A stretch of DNA of 64,000 nucleotides. Origin: Stachybotrys elegans (taxonomy: Eukaryota; Ascomycota; Sordariomycetes; Hypocreales; Stachybotryaceae). Position numbers and translations under genes: made by a program. The notes under the pieces are model-generated. The model did not search any database. It saw only the letters and a program-made list of their open reading frames with translations, and was not told where the DNA came from. The DNA lies in assembly GCA_020746835.1 (NCBI GenBank), contig JAGPNK010000001.1, forward strand, positions 3,596,001 through 3,660,000. Reading direction: 5' to 3'. How positions within the stretch are numbered: the stretch's first letter is position 1; every line of letters begins with the position of its first letter. Below are positions 44,578 through 57,309 of this stretch, piece by piece.

Positions 44578-45096
44578 ATGTCTGCAACCAACGTACGTCT
44601 CGATCCCTTATTCCCTCTCCTGCGTCCAACGGGCCACATCGATAGCCGAGGCCGCGAACAACATCGTGTCTCTTGAGCACACGTGCCCTCCTCCGCCCGA
44701 GGAATTGGATATGCTGCGGCGCACAGGAAGCTCACAGCTCATCGCAATAGGTTATCCGGTGGTCCGCCCTTGGCCTGGGTGTCTTCTACGGCTTCTCGCA
44801 CCAGCGATCCATCACCTCTGCCCAGAAGGCCGAGCACGCGCGCCACGAGTACGAGCACAAGCAGGAGCTGATCAACAAGGCCAAGGCCGAGTACGCAAAG
44901 CTCAAGAACCCTTCGCCCGCATCAGCAAATGATGGTACGATACCTTAGTCGACTTTGGCGATATCCCAACCCGCCGAATCGCTGCCCGCCCGCATAGATA
45001 GGTTGACTAACAATGCATCTAGTTGTCTCCGACCCCTCCGACCCCAACTTCGACCTCGAGAAGTTCCTCCTCAAGGTGTCCAAGGAGAACCCATGA
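44578..45096 (+). CDS. ATP21: Mitochondrial F1Fo-ATP synthase subunit e
   Basis: Three exons, 44578-44592 (five codons, MSATN), 44751-44934 and 45023-45096; introns are 158 and 88 nt, and the product is 90 aa. It is an inner-membrane Fo subunit needed for ATP synthase dimerisation and crista shape. One N-terminal membrane helix contains the GxxxG dimerisation motif (GVFYG). It is followed by the conserved HQRSITSAQK and a long charged helix (HARHEYEHKQELINKAKAEYAK). The C-terminal exon gives VVSDPSDPNFDLEKFL, the usual fungal tail. Length and layout match fungal orthologues. The 15-nt coding first exon and the relatively long first intron make the gene easy to miss. Confidence 0.93.
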
Positions 45097-46074
45097 AGTA
45101 CAGGATGATATGAAGCGGGAGAGGGGGCGCAGAGGCGGTTGATGTGGGAAGGGCGGCGCGGCTCTTCAGCGGTAAAGGGGCCTGGTAGGCAGTCTCTCGA
45201 GGCATGCCTTGGGCCCCCGACATCGACAGACTCGGTGTATGATTGAGACTACAACGTGGCGCTACTGCATAGATTTCCTTAGGTCCCTGTTCATTCCATG
45301 TACAGGTGTAAAAATACACAGGCTAGACGACATATTTGAGGGAGCAGATATATGTTTGGGATTGCCTGTAGTAGGTGGTAGACAAAGTTACCATCGAGCA
45401 ATTTAATGTCTTTCCATTGTCACTCAACCGCTCACCACCTTGGTTGGACTCGCCTCTGATGGTGTTTGATCTCAGATGGACTTGTGACTCTGACTAGATG
45501 TCATGAATACATGGAACCTACAGGAAACCAGAAAGATATTTAGGCTACCAGGGTTTATTGTTGAAAGCACAGGGATATTTTATTGCTTGAAGTCGCTACT
45601 CCCTACCTGCACTGGGAGACGGACAGATTGCGCCTTGGATTTCGATCATTTGCTGTACAGCATGATAACATTGCCTGAGAACTTATTGGCCTCGCGCTTG
45701 CTGCCGCAGCACATTTTCCACTTTTTCAGGAAAAGGGAAAGGTACCGCACGCACCGGGGAGGTGATGGCGGGAAAACGCCGGGTGTGGACCACAGCTACA
45801 TCTACAGTCGTGGCGAAAGGTAGCCGCACGCACAAACAGCGCCTGTCGGTACCTCAACCCTGGCCTACCCCAAGTCGCACCCGCACCCCACAAAGCTGAC
45901 GCCGCACCTGGTCCTTTCCACAGCGCCAGAAGCTCCAAGCTGTCCTCATTGAAGGTAAGGTACAGTGACGACAAGGTAAAGCAGGAGCAAGGCCCGTGGA
46001 CTTGGACTTCAACTCCTCCTCCTCATCAAACCGCGAGAACCTGCGACATTCATCCCCCCACGCAGGCCGCAACC
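45097..46074. other. Intergenic region, no gene seen
   Basis: 3' UTR of the ATP synthase e gene and promoter of STT3. No coding gene, RNA gene or repeat supported. Confidence 0.6.
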
Positions 46075-48539
46075 ATGACGGTCAAGACGCAGGCGCCTCT
46101 CATTGGGGCCCCTGGAAAGGACACCAGAACCTTATTGCGAGTCGTCATCCTCATCTGCATCGCCGGCGCTGCTATTTCGAGTCGTCTCTTCTCCGTGATC
46201 CGTACGTGCTGCATCCCGCGACGCCACTATCCAACTGTTGCTGACACGCAATCTCATAGGTTTCGAGAGTATCATCCACGAATGTTAGACCGTCCCCCCG
46301 CGATGCATCCTCCAATTGCCTTGTGCTGACTTCCCTCCTCCAGTTGATCCGTGGTTCAACTTCCGAGCAACCAAGTACCTCGTGGCGAATGGCTTCTACA
46401 AGTTTTGGGATTGGTTCGATGATCGAACATGGCACCCTCTCGGCCGCGTCACTGGAGGCACTCTGTACCCGGGATTGATGGTTACCAGCGGTGCCATCTA
46501 CCACGCCCTCCGCGCTCTCACGATTCCCGTCGACATCCGCAACATCTGCGTTCTCCTCGCGCCCGCCTGCTCCGGTCTGACGGCCTATGCTGCCTATCTG
46601 TTGACCAACGAGATGACCACCTCGCCCTCGGCCGGTCTCCTTGCCGCCGCCTTCATGGGAATTGCCCCCGGTTACATCTCCCGATCCGTCGCTGGTAGCT
46701 ACGATAACGAGGCCATTGCCATCTTCCTCCTCGTCTTCACCTTCTACCTGTGGATCAAGGCCCTCAAGCTCGGATCCATGCTCTGGGGTGCCATGTGCGC
46801 CCTGTTCTACGGATACATGGTGGCATCCTGGGGTGGATATGCCTTCATTACCTGCCTGCTGCCCATGCACGCCCTTGTCCTCATCTGCATGGGCCGATAC
46901 AGCAACAGACTATACGTCAGTTATTCGACCTGGTATGCTCTGGGAACACTGGCCAGCATGCAGATCCCCTTTGTCGGTTTCTTGCCTGTTAAGACCAGCG
47001 AGCATATGCCTGCATTGGGTTCGTGGCACCTTTGACTCACCTCCCGCTAGTAAACATGCTGATGATTGCAAATAGGTATCTTTGGTTTCCTGCAGCTCAT
47101 TGGCTTCATCCAGTATGTTCGATCTGCTGTTACTGGCCGCCAGTTTCAGACCTTTGTTGCGACTGTTCTGATTGCGACCTTCGGTCTGGGCTTGATCGGC
47201 CTGGTTGCCCTCACCTCTCTCGGATACGTTGCTCCTTGGAGCGGTCGATTCTACTCCCTGTGGGATACCGGTTACGCCAAGATCCATATTCCCATTATTG
47301 CATCCGTCTCGGAACATCAGCCGACTGCCTGGCCCTCGTTCTTCTTTGACCTGAACATGCTGGTGTGGCTGTTCCCCGCCGGCGTTTACCTCTGCTTCCA
47401 GGACCTCAGGGACGAGCATGTTTTCGTTGTTGTGTATGCTCTGTTCGGAAGCTACTTCGCAGGTGTCATGGTCCGCCTGATGCTGACCCTGACGCCCATT
47501 GTTTGCGTCGCTGGTGCCATGGCCGCTTCTCAGATCTTGGATACCTTCTTGAACCGCGAGACTCCCTCTGAGCAGACCGGAGACGATGCCTCGGAGGCTG
47601 CACCCAAGAAGAGCCAAAAGTCCCTCAGGGCTACCGAGAAGCCTGCCGTTGGCATCTACGGAATTGTGCCTCGAGTCCTGGTTGTTGGAGCAGTCCTTGT
47701 CTACCTGTTGATGTTTGTTGCTCACTGCACCTGGGTTACTTCCAACGCCTACTCGTCGCCCTCAGTGGTGCTCGCCAGCCGCATGCCCGATGGCAGCCAG
47801 CACATCATCGACGACTACCGTGAGGCCTACCAGTGGCTCCGACAAAACACCAAGGAAGACGCCAAGATCATGTCGTGGTGGGATTACGGCTACCAGATCG
47901 GTGGCATGGCTGACAGACCTACCCTAGTTGACAACAACACTTGGAACAACACCCATATTGCTACTGTCGGAAAGGCCATGAGCTCCCGTGAGGAGGTCAG
48001 CTACGGCATCATGCGCCAACACGAGGTCGACTACGTCCTGGTGGTGTTTGGTGGCCTGCTCGGCTACTCTGGAGACGATATCAACAAGTTCCTCTGGATG
48101 GTTCGAATTGCCGAGGGTATCTGGCCTGATGAGGTTAAGGAGCGTGATTTCTTCACCTCCCGTGGAGAGTACCGTGTTGACAAGGACGCCACCGAGACCA
48201 TGAAGAACAGCTTGATGTAGGTATACTGGATTTTCAGCAGACGCTTCTTGCTAACAACATGATAGGTACAAGATGTCGTATCACAACTACGCCAACCTGT
48301 TCCCCGCCGGTCAGGTTGCCGACCGTGTGCGCGGCGTCCGTCTGCCCGACCAGGGCCCTGTTCTCAACAGTCTCGAGGAGGCCTACACCAGCGAGAACTG
48401 GATCATCCGTATTTACAAGGTCAAGGATCTTGACAACATTGGCCGAGACCACGCTTCTGCAGCCGCCTTTGAGCGCGGCCAGAAGAAGAAGAAGACGTCG
48501 ACCAAGAAGAAGGGCGCCCGAGTTCTTCGCGTGGACTAA
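46075..48539 (+). CDS. STT3: Oligosaccharyltransferase catalytic subunit STT3
   Basis: Five exons, 46075-46201, 46260-46283 (24-nt micro-exon), 46344-47018, 47076-48216 and 48266-48539; introns are 58, 60, 57 and 49 nt, and the product is 746 aa. It transfers the lipid-linked oligosaccharide to Asn in Asn-X-Ser/Thr in the ER lumen. The micro-exon supplies FESIIHE and the junction rebuilds [14 protein letters not shown], the conserved first luminal loop with a catalytic Asp. [11 protein letters not shown] carries further acidic active-site residues. About a dozen membrane segments follow. The luminal domain has the invariant WWDYG (about 543-547) with [10 protein letters not shown] downstream. 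The C terminus is Lys/Arg-rich and cytosolic. All key motifs are intact. Confidence 0.97.
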
Positions 48540-49440
48540 AAAGTTATCTACGTTGGGAACAAGAAAGGAAATAGAGCATGGCTACATGGTTTCTTTGTAC
48601 TTAGGCAAACACGATTGTCGGAATGTATACCATTGAATGTATGAGTTGTTGAGCGTGCCAGTTCTAGTGCCAGCTGCCAGCTGCCAGCTGCCAGCGGGCT
48701 GCAGTAAGTTGCGGCACATATCCCCCTACATCAAGGACTGTAGATTCTATTGTCACTGTATGGAACAATAGGAGAATAGCGTCCACAAGATGGGATGCAA
48801 AGGCCGCGCCCACGTAGTAGGTAGGGGGGAATCCCTCAATCTTGTTTGCTCACAAACCTCTCCCTCTTTCATATCATTCTTGTGACAGGATCATCGTTTT
48901 CCCAGCGCCACTGAGACGTCTTGAGGTTCTTCCAGCCCATCTACCCTTTTTGCGAATATCCTCACTTTACTACCGGCTGGTCCGATGTATAGCAAGTGAG
49001 CATCATCTACATCATCATACACCGCGAGGAGGCTGTTTGGAGTCCCGAAGACACAGCGACAGAGAGCTTGGTGCCTCTATTTTCTATTTTCTATTTTCGT
49101 TCCTTTCTCTCCTCTTCTTTTTCTCGAGTTTGCATTAGTACTACCTAAGCAATCTAAAGCAGGAGCTGCCTACGGCCTTGCCAGCTGCCAGAAACCGACC
49201 GGAGGCAGAAAGAAGTAGCTGCCAACCACTGGAGCACCGGCAGCTCACTTTCTTCTCACTTCACATTCCACCTGCCCTGGAGGCGGGCCATGATTTCTAC
49301 ATCCGCCTTTCTCCTCTTCATTTCACCTCCATCTTGTTTGCCCTTCACCTCCCACACCTCTCTCCTCCTCACATTCTCCTCCGCATACTGTCACCTACAC
49401 TTCGCACAACATCATCACCGATTGCTAGCTTTCTACAAGC
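48540..49440. other. Intergenic region, no gene seen
   Basis: 3' UTR of STT3 with a short tandem run of CTGCCAG (about 48669-48695; a similar word recurs near 49180), then a CT-rich leader of the next gene. No gene supported. Confidence 0.6.
48669..48695 (+). repeat. Short 7-bp tandem repeat (CTGCCAG)
   Basis: About four copies of CTGCCAG in the STT3 3' flank. Each unit joins its neighbour through the palindrome CAGCTG. Confidence 0.85.
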
Positions 49441-52400
49441 ATGGTACGCCGCGGGGGCAGACGACGAGCTCGCCGCAAAGATGAGCCCGCCATCGATCTC
49501 ATGGGCGCGTTCTTCAACCTTCCAACCCGCCTCTCCCTTGCGCAAGAGGAGAGACGCACGCGCAACCCGACCGTCACGCGGCTCAACGGCTGGGAGAAGG
49601 GTGCCAGAGGCATGCAATCTTCGGCCTCTTCAACCTCTGACAATTCATGCGAAGCATTTTCACATCCGCCTCCGTCTTCTGCCTCGCGATCTTCCTCGGC
49701 CTGCTCGCCTAGGAAACGCGTAGTAGCTCAGCACCACTACGCTGTAGCCTCGCCTTCCCATTCTCCCGAGAGAACATCAACCTTCAGGCGTCGCCCCTCA
49801 TCTCCATGGCCTTCTTCAGCTTCTTCAGAGTCGTCAGAAGAGTCTGTGATCATTGCACAAAAGCCCAGGCGCTCTCCGTCTCCGCGACCGAAACCCACGC
49901 CTCCTACGTCTCATTCTACACAAACAACGCAGCGACATGATGTGCCAACGGCCCCCAAAAGACCTCGCTCTCGATTTTGGCATCGACGTAGAACGCGTCA
50001 ACGTGGCAAGAAGAAGAAGGAGCCCAAGCCTTCTTCCAACTCGTCAGCGCCCGTTCTGTCCCAGCACAGCACCGATACATCTCGTTCTACCCCTCAACCT
50101 ACAACATCAAGTCCACGCACTGAAGCACAACATCGGTCTGAGGCAGCCAATATTGCAGTACAGCGTCAAGCTGAGCCTCGATTCTATCCCCAGACCCAAC
50201 ATGCCCAACCATACCCGTACACTGTCCCGCATGCACACCATGCTCAGCATCCTTCGGCACCTGCCTATCCTCACTTCGCTTCCACTCGGACTGCTGCTGA
50301 CCAGCCAGTGCTCATTCCAACAGCGAGCGCTGGGTATTGCCAGCCGGTATCGTATCAGTATTACGTTGCCCCTCATGCCCCTCGTATCTCCGCCCACCAG
50401 ACAACCGCCCCTAACTACACAACTTATACAGTCAATACTCCTATTCAACCGTCAGCGCCTGCAGAGCCTCCACTCGTTAAGCCGCCTTCAGCAGTCGACA
50501 CTGGCCCAGATATCTATGAGGATAGCCTCTCGAAGCCTAAACTTCGAGAAATCTTTGCTGTCGAGCTCGATTGTCTCCAAAAGGACATTGAGTCGAAGAA
50601 AAGAAGACTCGAGAAGAAGCCAGGGGATCCTGGCCTCCAGGTTGATTTGAATAACCTTCAACAGCAACTCAATTTGATGTTGAACGCGGCTACAGGACAG
50701 AGGACGGATTCTACAAAAGCCAAAAAGCCAAGTGATGATGCTGCTACTGGTTGCAACGCCCCTCAGGTCTCGCTATCCTCCGTTGGCAAGCATCCTGCTG
50801 GCAATGGCGCTACAACTTCACAAACAAGCCGAAGATCCAGGTCAATCTCACGCCTGTCACATCAGAAGAGTGACAGTGACAAGAGTAGTATGCAGAATTC
50901 AGGAAGAAGCGAGAGCCCCATCCCAAAGCCTTGCCACCATATCTGTTCGGATTGCGGTGTTATTCGATCCGATGGCTATCATGCGCTGCACCCCATAGCC
51001 TCGGATAAGGCACCAATTTCCAACTTCTGCAGCCAATGCAGGGAAGGTAGAATGGAAGAGGGAGTCATGGATCGTCATCACTTTTGCTTCAACTGTGGCC
51101 GATTCCGATCACAGTCATTCCAAGACGCCAATCCTCCTCGACCTGGAGGACCTTTGCTGCCCAACTATTGCCGAAAGTGCGCATTGGAAGTCAGACTCAC
51201 AGAAGAAATTGCTGCAAGCACGGTCGTGGATGATATCAGTACTTCATCTGGAGTACCCGATTCATTGCTCACAAAGATCAATCAAGGCGCTTCATCCATG
51301 CATGAGGACACCGCAACTGTCTCGACGGTGAAGGACAAGAGGGCGACACATCGCCGAGTCAAACCAGGACTCTCAGTTAAGGTGACTTCTTATGATTCCG
51401 AGAACGGATCCCAGGGAACAGGATCCAGCGGTAGGACTCGCAACGACACTACCTCTGCATCGAGTCGCTTGTCTACGCCCACCCAGCAACCTCAAAAAGA
51501 GAGTCCAGCCTATGCTCCTCCGCCGTCACCATATCTTCCCAATCGCAGAGTTGGAACCGCGCAGCGACGTGCACAGAGATCACCGCTTCTGAGCGTTGAT
51601 GACGAACTCCAACAGGCGACTTCTACTGAAAACCCGAGTCCGTACAGAGCCCCTTATATTGAGGAAGTTTTCTCCCCGGACAAGGCAACCTATTATTCCT
51701 CCGGAGACTACGCACAAGATGAACAGAATCGGGAGCAGCACCATAAAGAGCATTTCCGCAGAAAATTCGGTGAGGTCCCTGATTTGCAACCACCTTCGGG
51801 TCGCAGCTCAGCAAGCCCAAACCAGAGAGGTGATTATCACGCGGGATGGGGACGATTCGGCTCCAACTACTCAAACAACTCACCAGTAGGGCATGTAACT
51901 GATGACTATTCGCAAGGAGCAGATGAGTTTCAAACATGCGATCTCTCTGAAGACAACAGTCCTTCATCCACCAACCACGGTTTCGGTGACCAGAATCCCT
52001 ACTACAACGGCCCATCTACAGCCACCAACTGTTCGGCTGCAGGAGGCCGTGGAGATGATTCTGATACCAAAACACACCATGAACAATCACGGAGGTACTC
52101 TACAGGCTCATTCAACCATACCAACAGCAAGACTGGATCTGCTTGGGCGGACTACATCTCCGCGGGTCGTTCATATGTGGGTGGATATTCTCACTGGCAT
52201 TCGGATGAACCCGATGATCCTCTTGGAATATCTAGTGGAAGAGGCCCTGGGCCGTCGCTACGATCTCCCTTACGCACAAACCGAAGTGGCTTTGCATCAA
52301 TCGCAAGCGAAGTGATTCCTGAGGAGGATGAGGAGGACGAGGCGTGTGACCCTTCCGAGAGGTATACAAACGACCAAGACAATGTTTTCTCAGGGTACAG

Positions 52401-52957
52401 ACCTCCATTCTCAACCAAATCTGTATTTTCGGGATTCGGGGAGCCTTCAGAACCCAGACAGCGCACCGCCGCGGACGCTGCGTCTTGGGCTGACGGCACC
52501 ACCGAAGACACTGCACCCGACGGTAACCCTTACTACAACCCGCCCCCCTCCTTTGCATCGACATCAAACACGCCACGCCATGCCTGGAGCACCAAGAGTA
52601 ACTGGGAAGCTGCCACGAGCAATAGCAAATACGGGTCGAGGATGCATCAGGATCTGGTGCCTGAGCCCATCATTGAAGAGCCATCCACAAGAGCGAGCTC
52701 TCCAGCACCGCCTACGAAACTACTTGGTACGTAAAGTTTCATTTAATCCAGAAAAGGGCATCGAGGCTAACATGGGTTCTCAACATGTAGAGTATCATGA
52801 AGCCGAGCGTAGTGAGACGGTATCACCGGCCACGTCTGAGCAGTCAACAGGATGCAGCTCTGCTCAAGATATCCAAGCCGCAGAGAGGATCTGCGGAGGG
52901 CGACTTCTATTGACATACGGGAGCGAAGGAACCGAGCTTCTGAAAAGCGACAATTAA
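49441..52957 (+). CDS. Large disordered protein with tandem CxxC-x24-CxxC zinc-ribbon-like modules
   Basis: Two exons, 49441-52726 and 52791-52957; the 64-nt intron runs GTACGT...TGTAG, and the product is 1150 aa. Function unknown. The N terminus is very basic (RRGGRRRARRK), followed by the compact motif MGAFFNLPTRLSLAQEERR. Ser/Pro/Gln-rich sequence runs to about residue 360. A coiled coil lies at about 367-420 (ELDCLQKDIESKKRRLEK). Two adjacent Cys modules follow at about 497-540 and 545-590: CSDCG...NFCSQC and CFNCG...NYCRKC, each exactly CxxC, 24 residues, CxxC, sharing RS, a Pro near the middle and N[FY]C before the second pair. The rest is disordered and acidic/Ser-rich. I recall similar single modules in other fungal proteins but know no assigned role. 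A nuclear or RNA/chromatin scaffold is a guess. Confidence 0.85.
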
Positions 52958-53670
52958 GTTGAAAGTTGAAACTGGTTTGATGCCGCGAGGAGCGACTTTG
53001 GGAGGAGTGCAGAAGAGTATGCTGGGCAAACATCGTCGATCCGAACGAATCCATAATTCTCTACCATCTTAGGGACACAGGTCAGGGTCAGATGGCAGTG
53101 GAAGAAAGGGGAGAGAGATCATGTAAGTGTTGGAGAAGGACGTTGCTAGTATGATCTTTGAGGGACGACGAAGGGACGACTTAACCCATACATGTACCTA
53201 GTAGTATTCACCATTATCATCGTGGAGTGACGAGGCAACGAGTGCTTATGATATCGAAACATCTCTACAATCAAGTACCAAGCCAAGACAAGCATATATG
53301 CCATACATGAATCCGTGAAATATCGAAAATGCCTGTAATTGAGTATATATGTACTGTCCATGGATGCTTTATCTCTCCATCTGCGACTCGTGTCAGTCAA
53401 ATACATACGAGTATTGCCAACCGTCTGCTCGGGTGGGAACGAGATTTGCAAACAAGGCTTTTCTCTGCATCCTAAAAGACATAGCAGGGAAGAGTGGAAG
53501 CACAAAAAAAATGAAGCGAGACAAATATCCCTCCAAACACCCTGCCAAAGATGCCAACATACAGTTCCTCGGAGAACTCCCATCGGGTACGCGCCCTGCT
53601 ATACCAGATTCCCATATCCCTTTCGTACTGAATAATCCGTTTCCCACATTCCGTTTTCTACATTGTCCGC
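52958..53670. other. Intergenic region between convergent genes
   Basis: Shared 3' regions of the Cys-module protein (plus) and the checkpoint kinase (minus). No gene supported. Confidence 0.6.
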
Positions 53671-56600
53671 CTATGCGCGGTTGCTGTTGGGCACCGAGAG
53701 AGCGCTGGCAGGTGATCCTTTCCTAGACGTCAAGGCGCCCTTGGAGATGAGGAACTCCATCGCGTTCCGTCTCCGCTCCTCGAATTCGTGGCTCTTGTTC
53801 CGCTCAAGCTGGATATGGGCCATCCTGAACCCGTCCTCGGCCCGGGACTCGGCTTCTCGGCGCTGCCTCTCCGCCGCGTCGCGGATACGCTTCTCGGCCC
53901 TCTGGCACGCGTGGTCGAGGTTCTGGGCCAGTGGGCCAGGGGCTATCTCCGGTGCTTTGTTGGCCCCCCTGGGTTTGGACGAAGCTCCCCAGAAACATCG
54001 AAAGATGAGCTTCGTCTGGCTACCCGACTCAGAGCTGCCCCAGATGACAATATTGTCCTCATGATGGATTCGTGCCCAGTACCGGGAGGGAGCACCAGGG
54101 TTCTTCGTATCGTATGATGCCAGATGGTAGCCATTGATCCGGATGCCTAGAGTAGCTTTGGTCGAAATCCAGAAAGAGTAAGAATCGCCCTGCTCCCCGT
54201 TGCCTCGAAGCCAAGGCAGCGGTGCCTTGACAGGATCTCTGGACGGGTCGGAGTCATTTTTCCAAAGCATTATCTTGAATGCATTCTTGGGCACCCTTGG
54301 CTCCGTCGGGGGCTCAAAAATCTTGGTATTTTCGGGCGAGCGGCCAAATGAGGTGAGTATGTCCTTGACGGGTATGGATATGCCCTGGAGGCAGGAGCTA
54401 GAGTCCGAGTCCAGCAGGCCGACGATACGCTCAGAGGGATTAGCACTGACGGGTACAACGATCGGCGCTCCCGGGACGGGCTGAGTATCCGGCATCGGCA
54501 CCTCTTCTGCCGGCGCGGCCGTGGAGGGGAACTCGTCAATCTCCATCATCTGGCGATCATCGCGACGAAGCCCAGCCCGTGTGGCTTGTTGCTCAGGTCT
54601 GTTGGCCGTAGGAGGGAAATATTTCATAGCCAAATCCCACAAGGGCGACTTGCCTGGCCCAAACTCCTCGCCTCGAAGACTGGCAGCTTGCGTGAAGGCA
54701 TCAAGCTGCAGCTGTGTCATTTCTGGGTAGTTGAGGTGCCAGGTCCTCAAGTCTTGCTCCCAGAAGACGGCCTTGCTGACGGGGCAGTCGATTGTGCGCC
54801 CCATGCCTCGCCTGCTTATCTGAGGGACGGAAGCCAATAGCTTATACTCTTCCAAGGCGACATCAGATAGCTCGTCTATCTGGATTTCTGACTTGAAGCG
54901 TTTCATGGTTGGCTTCTGCGGCGGGTGGTTCTCGTCGAATTCGTCGCTCGAATCGAGGGAGACGGGCTTTCGCTTGCTCGAGTTGAAATCTAGCGACTGG
55001 CGTGACACATGCGATGGAGCTGGCGCAGGAGCTGGGTTATCGTTACCAAGGCTCTGCGATGCAACGTCTGCAATCAAGCTCTGTAGCTGGTCGGCCGATT
55101 GCTTGATAGCCGTGGAGTCTCGGCGTAGACGACTCAGGCCGTCGTTCTTGGGCTTGGTAGAATCTTCCGAGTCGGAAATGACGTCCACGCTGGGGTCAAT
55201 ACTATCGTCATCCGCGACAAGGTTGAGATACTGGGCGGGTAGGACCCCAGAGCTTCCAAACGCAGAGTTGCCAACCTCGCCAAATAGACGGGGACGGTTG
55301 GCCATTTGGTGCGCATCGACGTTCTCGGGTTCATCGTCATACTCGCCGAACGAATCGCTGATTCGTTCGTTAAAGTCATCGTCCTGCTGTTGCGGCTGCC
55401 CGGGCAAGAGATCTTCGTCATCGGTGATCTCATCGTACGACTGTGACGCCTCAACGGTTGGCTCCGTATCACAAAGCCAGGGGTGACTCGTGAGCTCAGC
55501 CACAGTTGCACGATGTTCCGGACGCCTCTCAAGCATCAGACGAATGAAGTTGATGCCAATCTCAGACACATTATATCTTTGAAGAGGGGCCACGTTTAGG
55601 TTCGTCGTCATGATCTTATGGAGCAGCTCGGAATGGCTGATGCCAGACTTGACGGGATAAGGGGGAGAGCCTGTGAGGGCGTAGAACAAAACGCCTCCGA
55701 GGGACCAAATGTCGATGGCATGGCTGTAACGCTGACCGGGAGCACGACGAACCTTCTTACCTCTGCTCCGCATGCCGCGGTCATCGTACTCTACATACTC
55801 GGTGTACACTTCGGGGGCACAGTACAACAGCGTCCCACAGAATGTTCTCAGAAACGTCTGCTCGCTGTCAATCATCTTGGACAGACCAAAGTCGGTGAGC
55901 TTGACTTCGAGCGGCTCAATCGAGTTGATGAGGATGTTGTCTGGCTTGACATCCCGATGAGTGATGTTCTTAGCGTGCAGGTAGCCAAGAGCACTGAGGA
56001 GCTGAGCCGACATGGACTGCCCCATGGCCTCTGTAAGAGGAATATCATCTGCAATGAGTTTTCCTAGATCTCCCCCGGGGACATACTCCATGATGATGAT
56101 GAGAAGCCGGTCATCCCAATCGAAGCTCTCGATGTACCGAACAATGTTGGGCTGCACGCGAGCGGGTGAGTCGACAGGTTAAGGCGAGGGCGGGGGTTGA
56201 CTTACATGCTGAACCTTTTGCATGATCTTCATCTCGTTCTCCACCTTTTGGTCCAACACACCGTTCTTAATGAAGCGTCGTTTTTCAAGCTCCTTGGCAG
56301 CATATGGTAGCCCGTCGTACTTGGACGTGACCTTGTACACCATGGCGAAGGCGCCCTTGCCGATGGAACCCGTCTTGTTGTACTTGCCCGATCCGTTCCA
56401 TTCGTTGCTGTGGCGACCGTTGCGAGGCTCTCTACGCTTGACGGGCGATTGACGGGCCACGGGGGACTCGACGTCGGTCTTGGGGGTCGGCGCAGTGGCT
56501 CCAAACAGATCTACGTGACCGCTTGGGCCGGGGCGTATCGTCTTGGCTTCGGCATTGGCAAGACCGTAGCGGGCGTAATGCTCCTCGACCTTGGCAATGT

Positions 56601-57309
56601 AGGCGCGGTAGTATTGGTCGTCCCGGCGGGGGATGCGGACGCGGAAAGTCAAGTCCCTGATCTCCTTATGAAGGTATATCATGACCACAGCGCCCGACTC
56701 CAACACCCATTTGGTGACGGGCGGTCGAGTGGTATCTTTGGGATGGGTGGTGAGGAGAAGCTTGTCGACAAAGGTGCCGTTGGTGGACTGGTCCTCGATC
56801 ATGACATTTCCGTGCTCGTTGACGTAGATGCGGAAGTGGATGTTGCTCACTCGTCGCAGAGGGTCGTTTTCGAAGACGATGTCGCAGCGCGAGGTATTCC
56901 TGCCGAAGGCGAAGCCAGCCGCGGGGTTCTTGACCTGGGCAGAGAGTCTGAGTATGATGGCGTAGTCGCTCTGGGCAGTGAGGTGGGATTCGAAGCGGCT
57001 CGCATGGTCCTCGAGCTGGTAGTCGGGCTCGACGCCGTCGGCCTGGTGCCTACCGATGATATGGGGGCAGTCTTCGCGGGCTAGTCGCTCGACCTCAGCT
57101 CGGGCCGAGTCGGAGTGCGGGTAGAGGACGCATAGTATATCGGAGACGTCCTCGTCGGTGAAGCCCGAGTTCTGCTTGCCTACCCTCCTGGGATCAAGCA
57201 CATTCTGTGTTGCTGCACGTAGAGACATCCATGATCAGCTTATCCGTTCACGGCGGGGAGGGTTGCATGGGGGCCAAATGGTACCTTGAGTTGGCTCCTC
57301 GCCGTCCAT
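53671..57309 (-). CDS. DNA-damage checkpoint kinase, Rad53/Cds1 (Chk2) family
   Basis: Minus strand, three exons: 57309-57285 (25 nt), 57212-56206 and 56151-53671; introns are 72 and 54 nt, and the product is 1170 aa. I chose the upstream ATG because the tiny exon gives MDGEEPTQATQNVLDPRR, with TQ motifs typical of ATM/ATR targets, and joins in phase. The ATG at 57228 would start inside the intron. The FHA domain spans about 105-190 (FAFGRNTSRCDIVF, STNGTF). The kinase domain starts near 285: GSIGKGAFAMV, Lys315, HRDVKPDN (Asp411), DFG (431-433), CAPE. A long acidic linker follows, then a second FHA-like region near 950-1060 (SYSFWISTKATLGIRINGYH). It halts the cycle and promotes repair after replication stress. 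The N. crassa equivalent is probably MUS-59 rather than PRD-4. Confidence 0.92.

Noticed and set aside
44274..44735. 153-codon minus-strand open frame upstream of and overlapping ATP synthase e
   Set aside because: Covers promoter DNA, the 15-nt first exon and most of the first intron of subunit e on the opposite strand, with no recognisable motif.
57228..57230. ATG at 57228 as start of the checkpoint kinase
   Set aside because: It falls within the proposed 72-nt first intron. Using the upstream 25-nt exon gives the family-like MDGEEPTQATQ start and a consensus acceptor.
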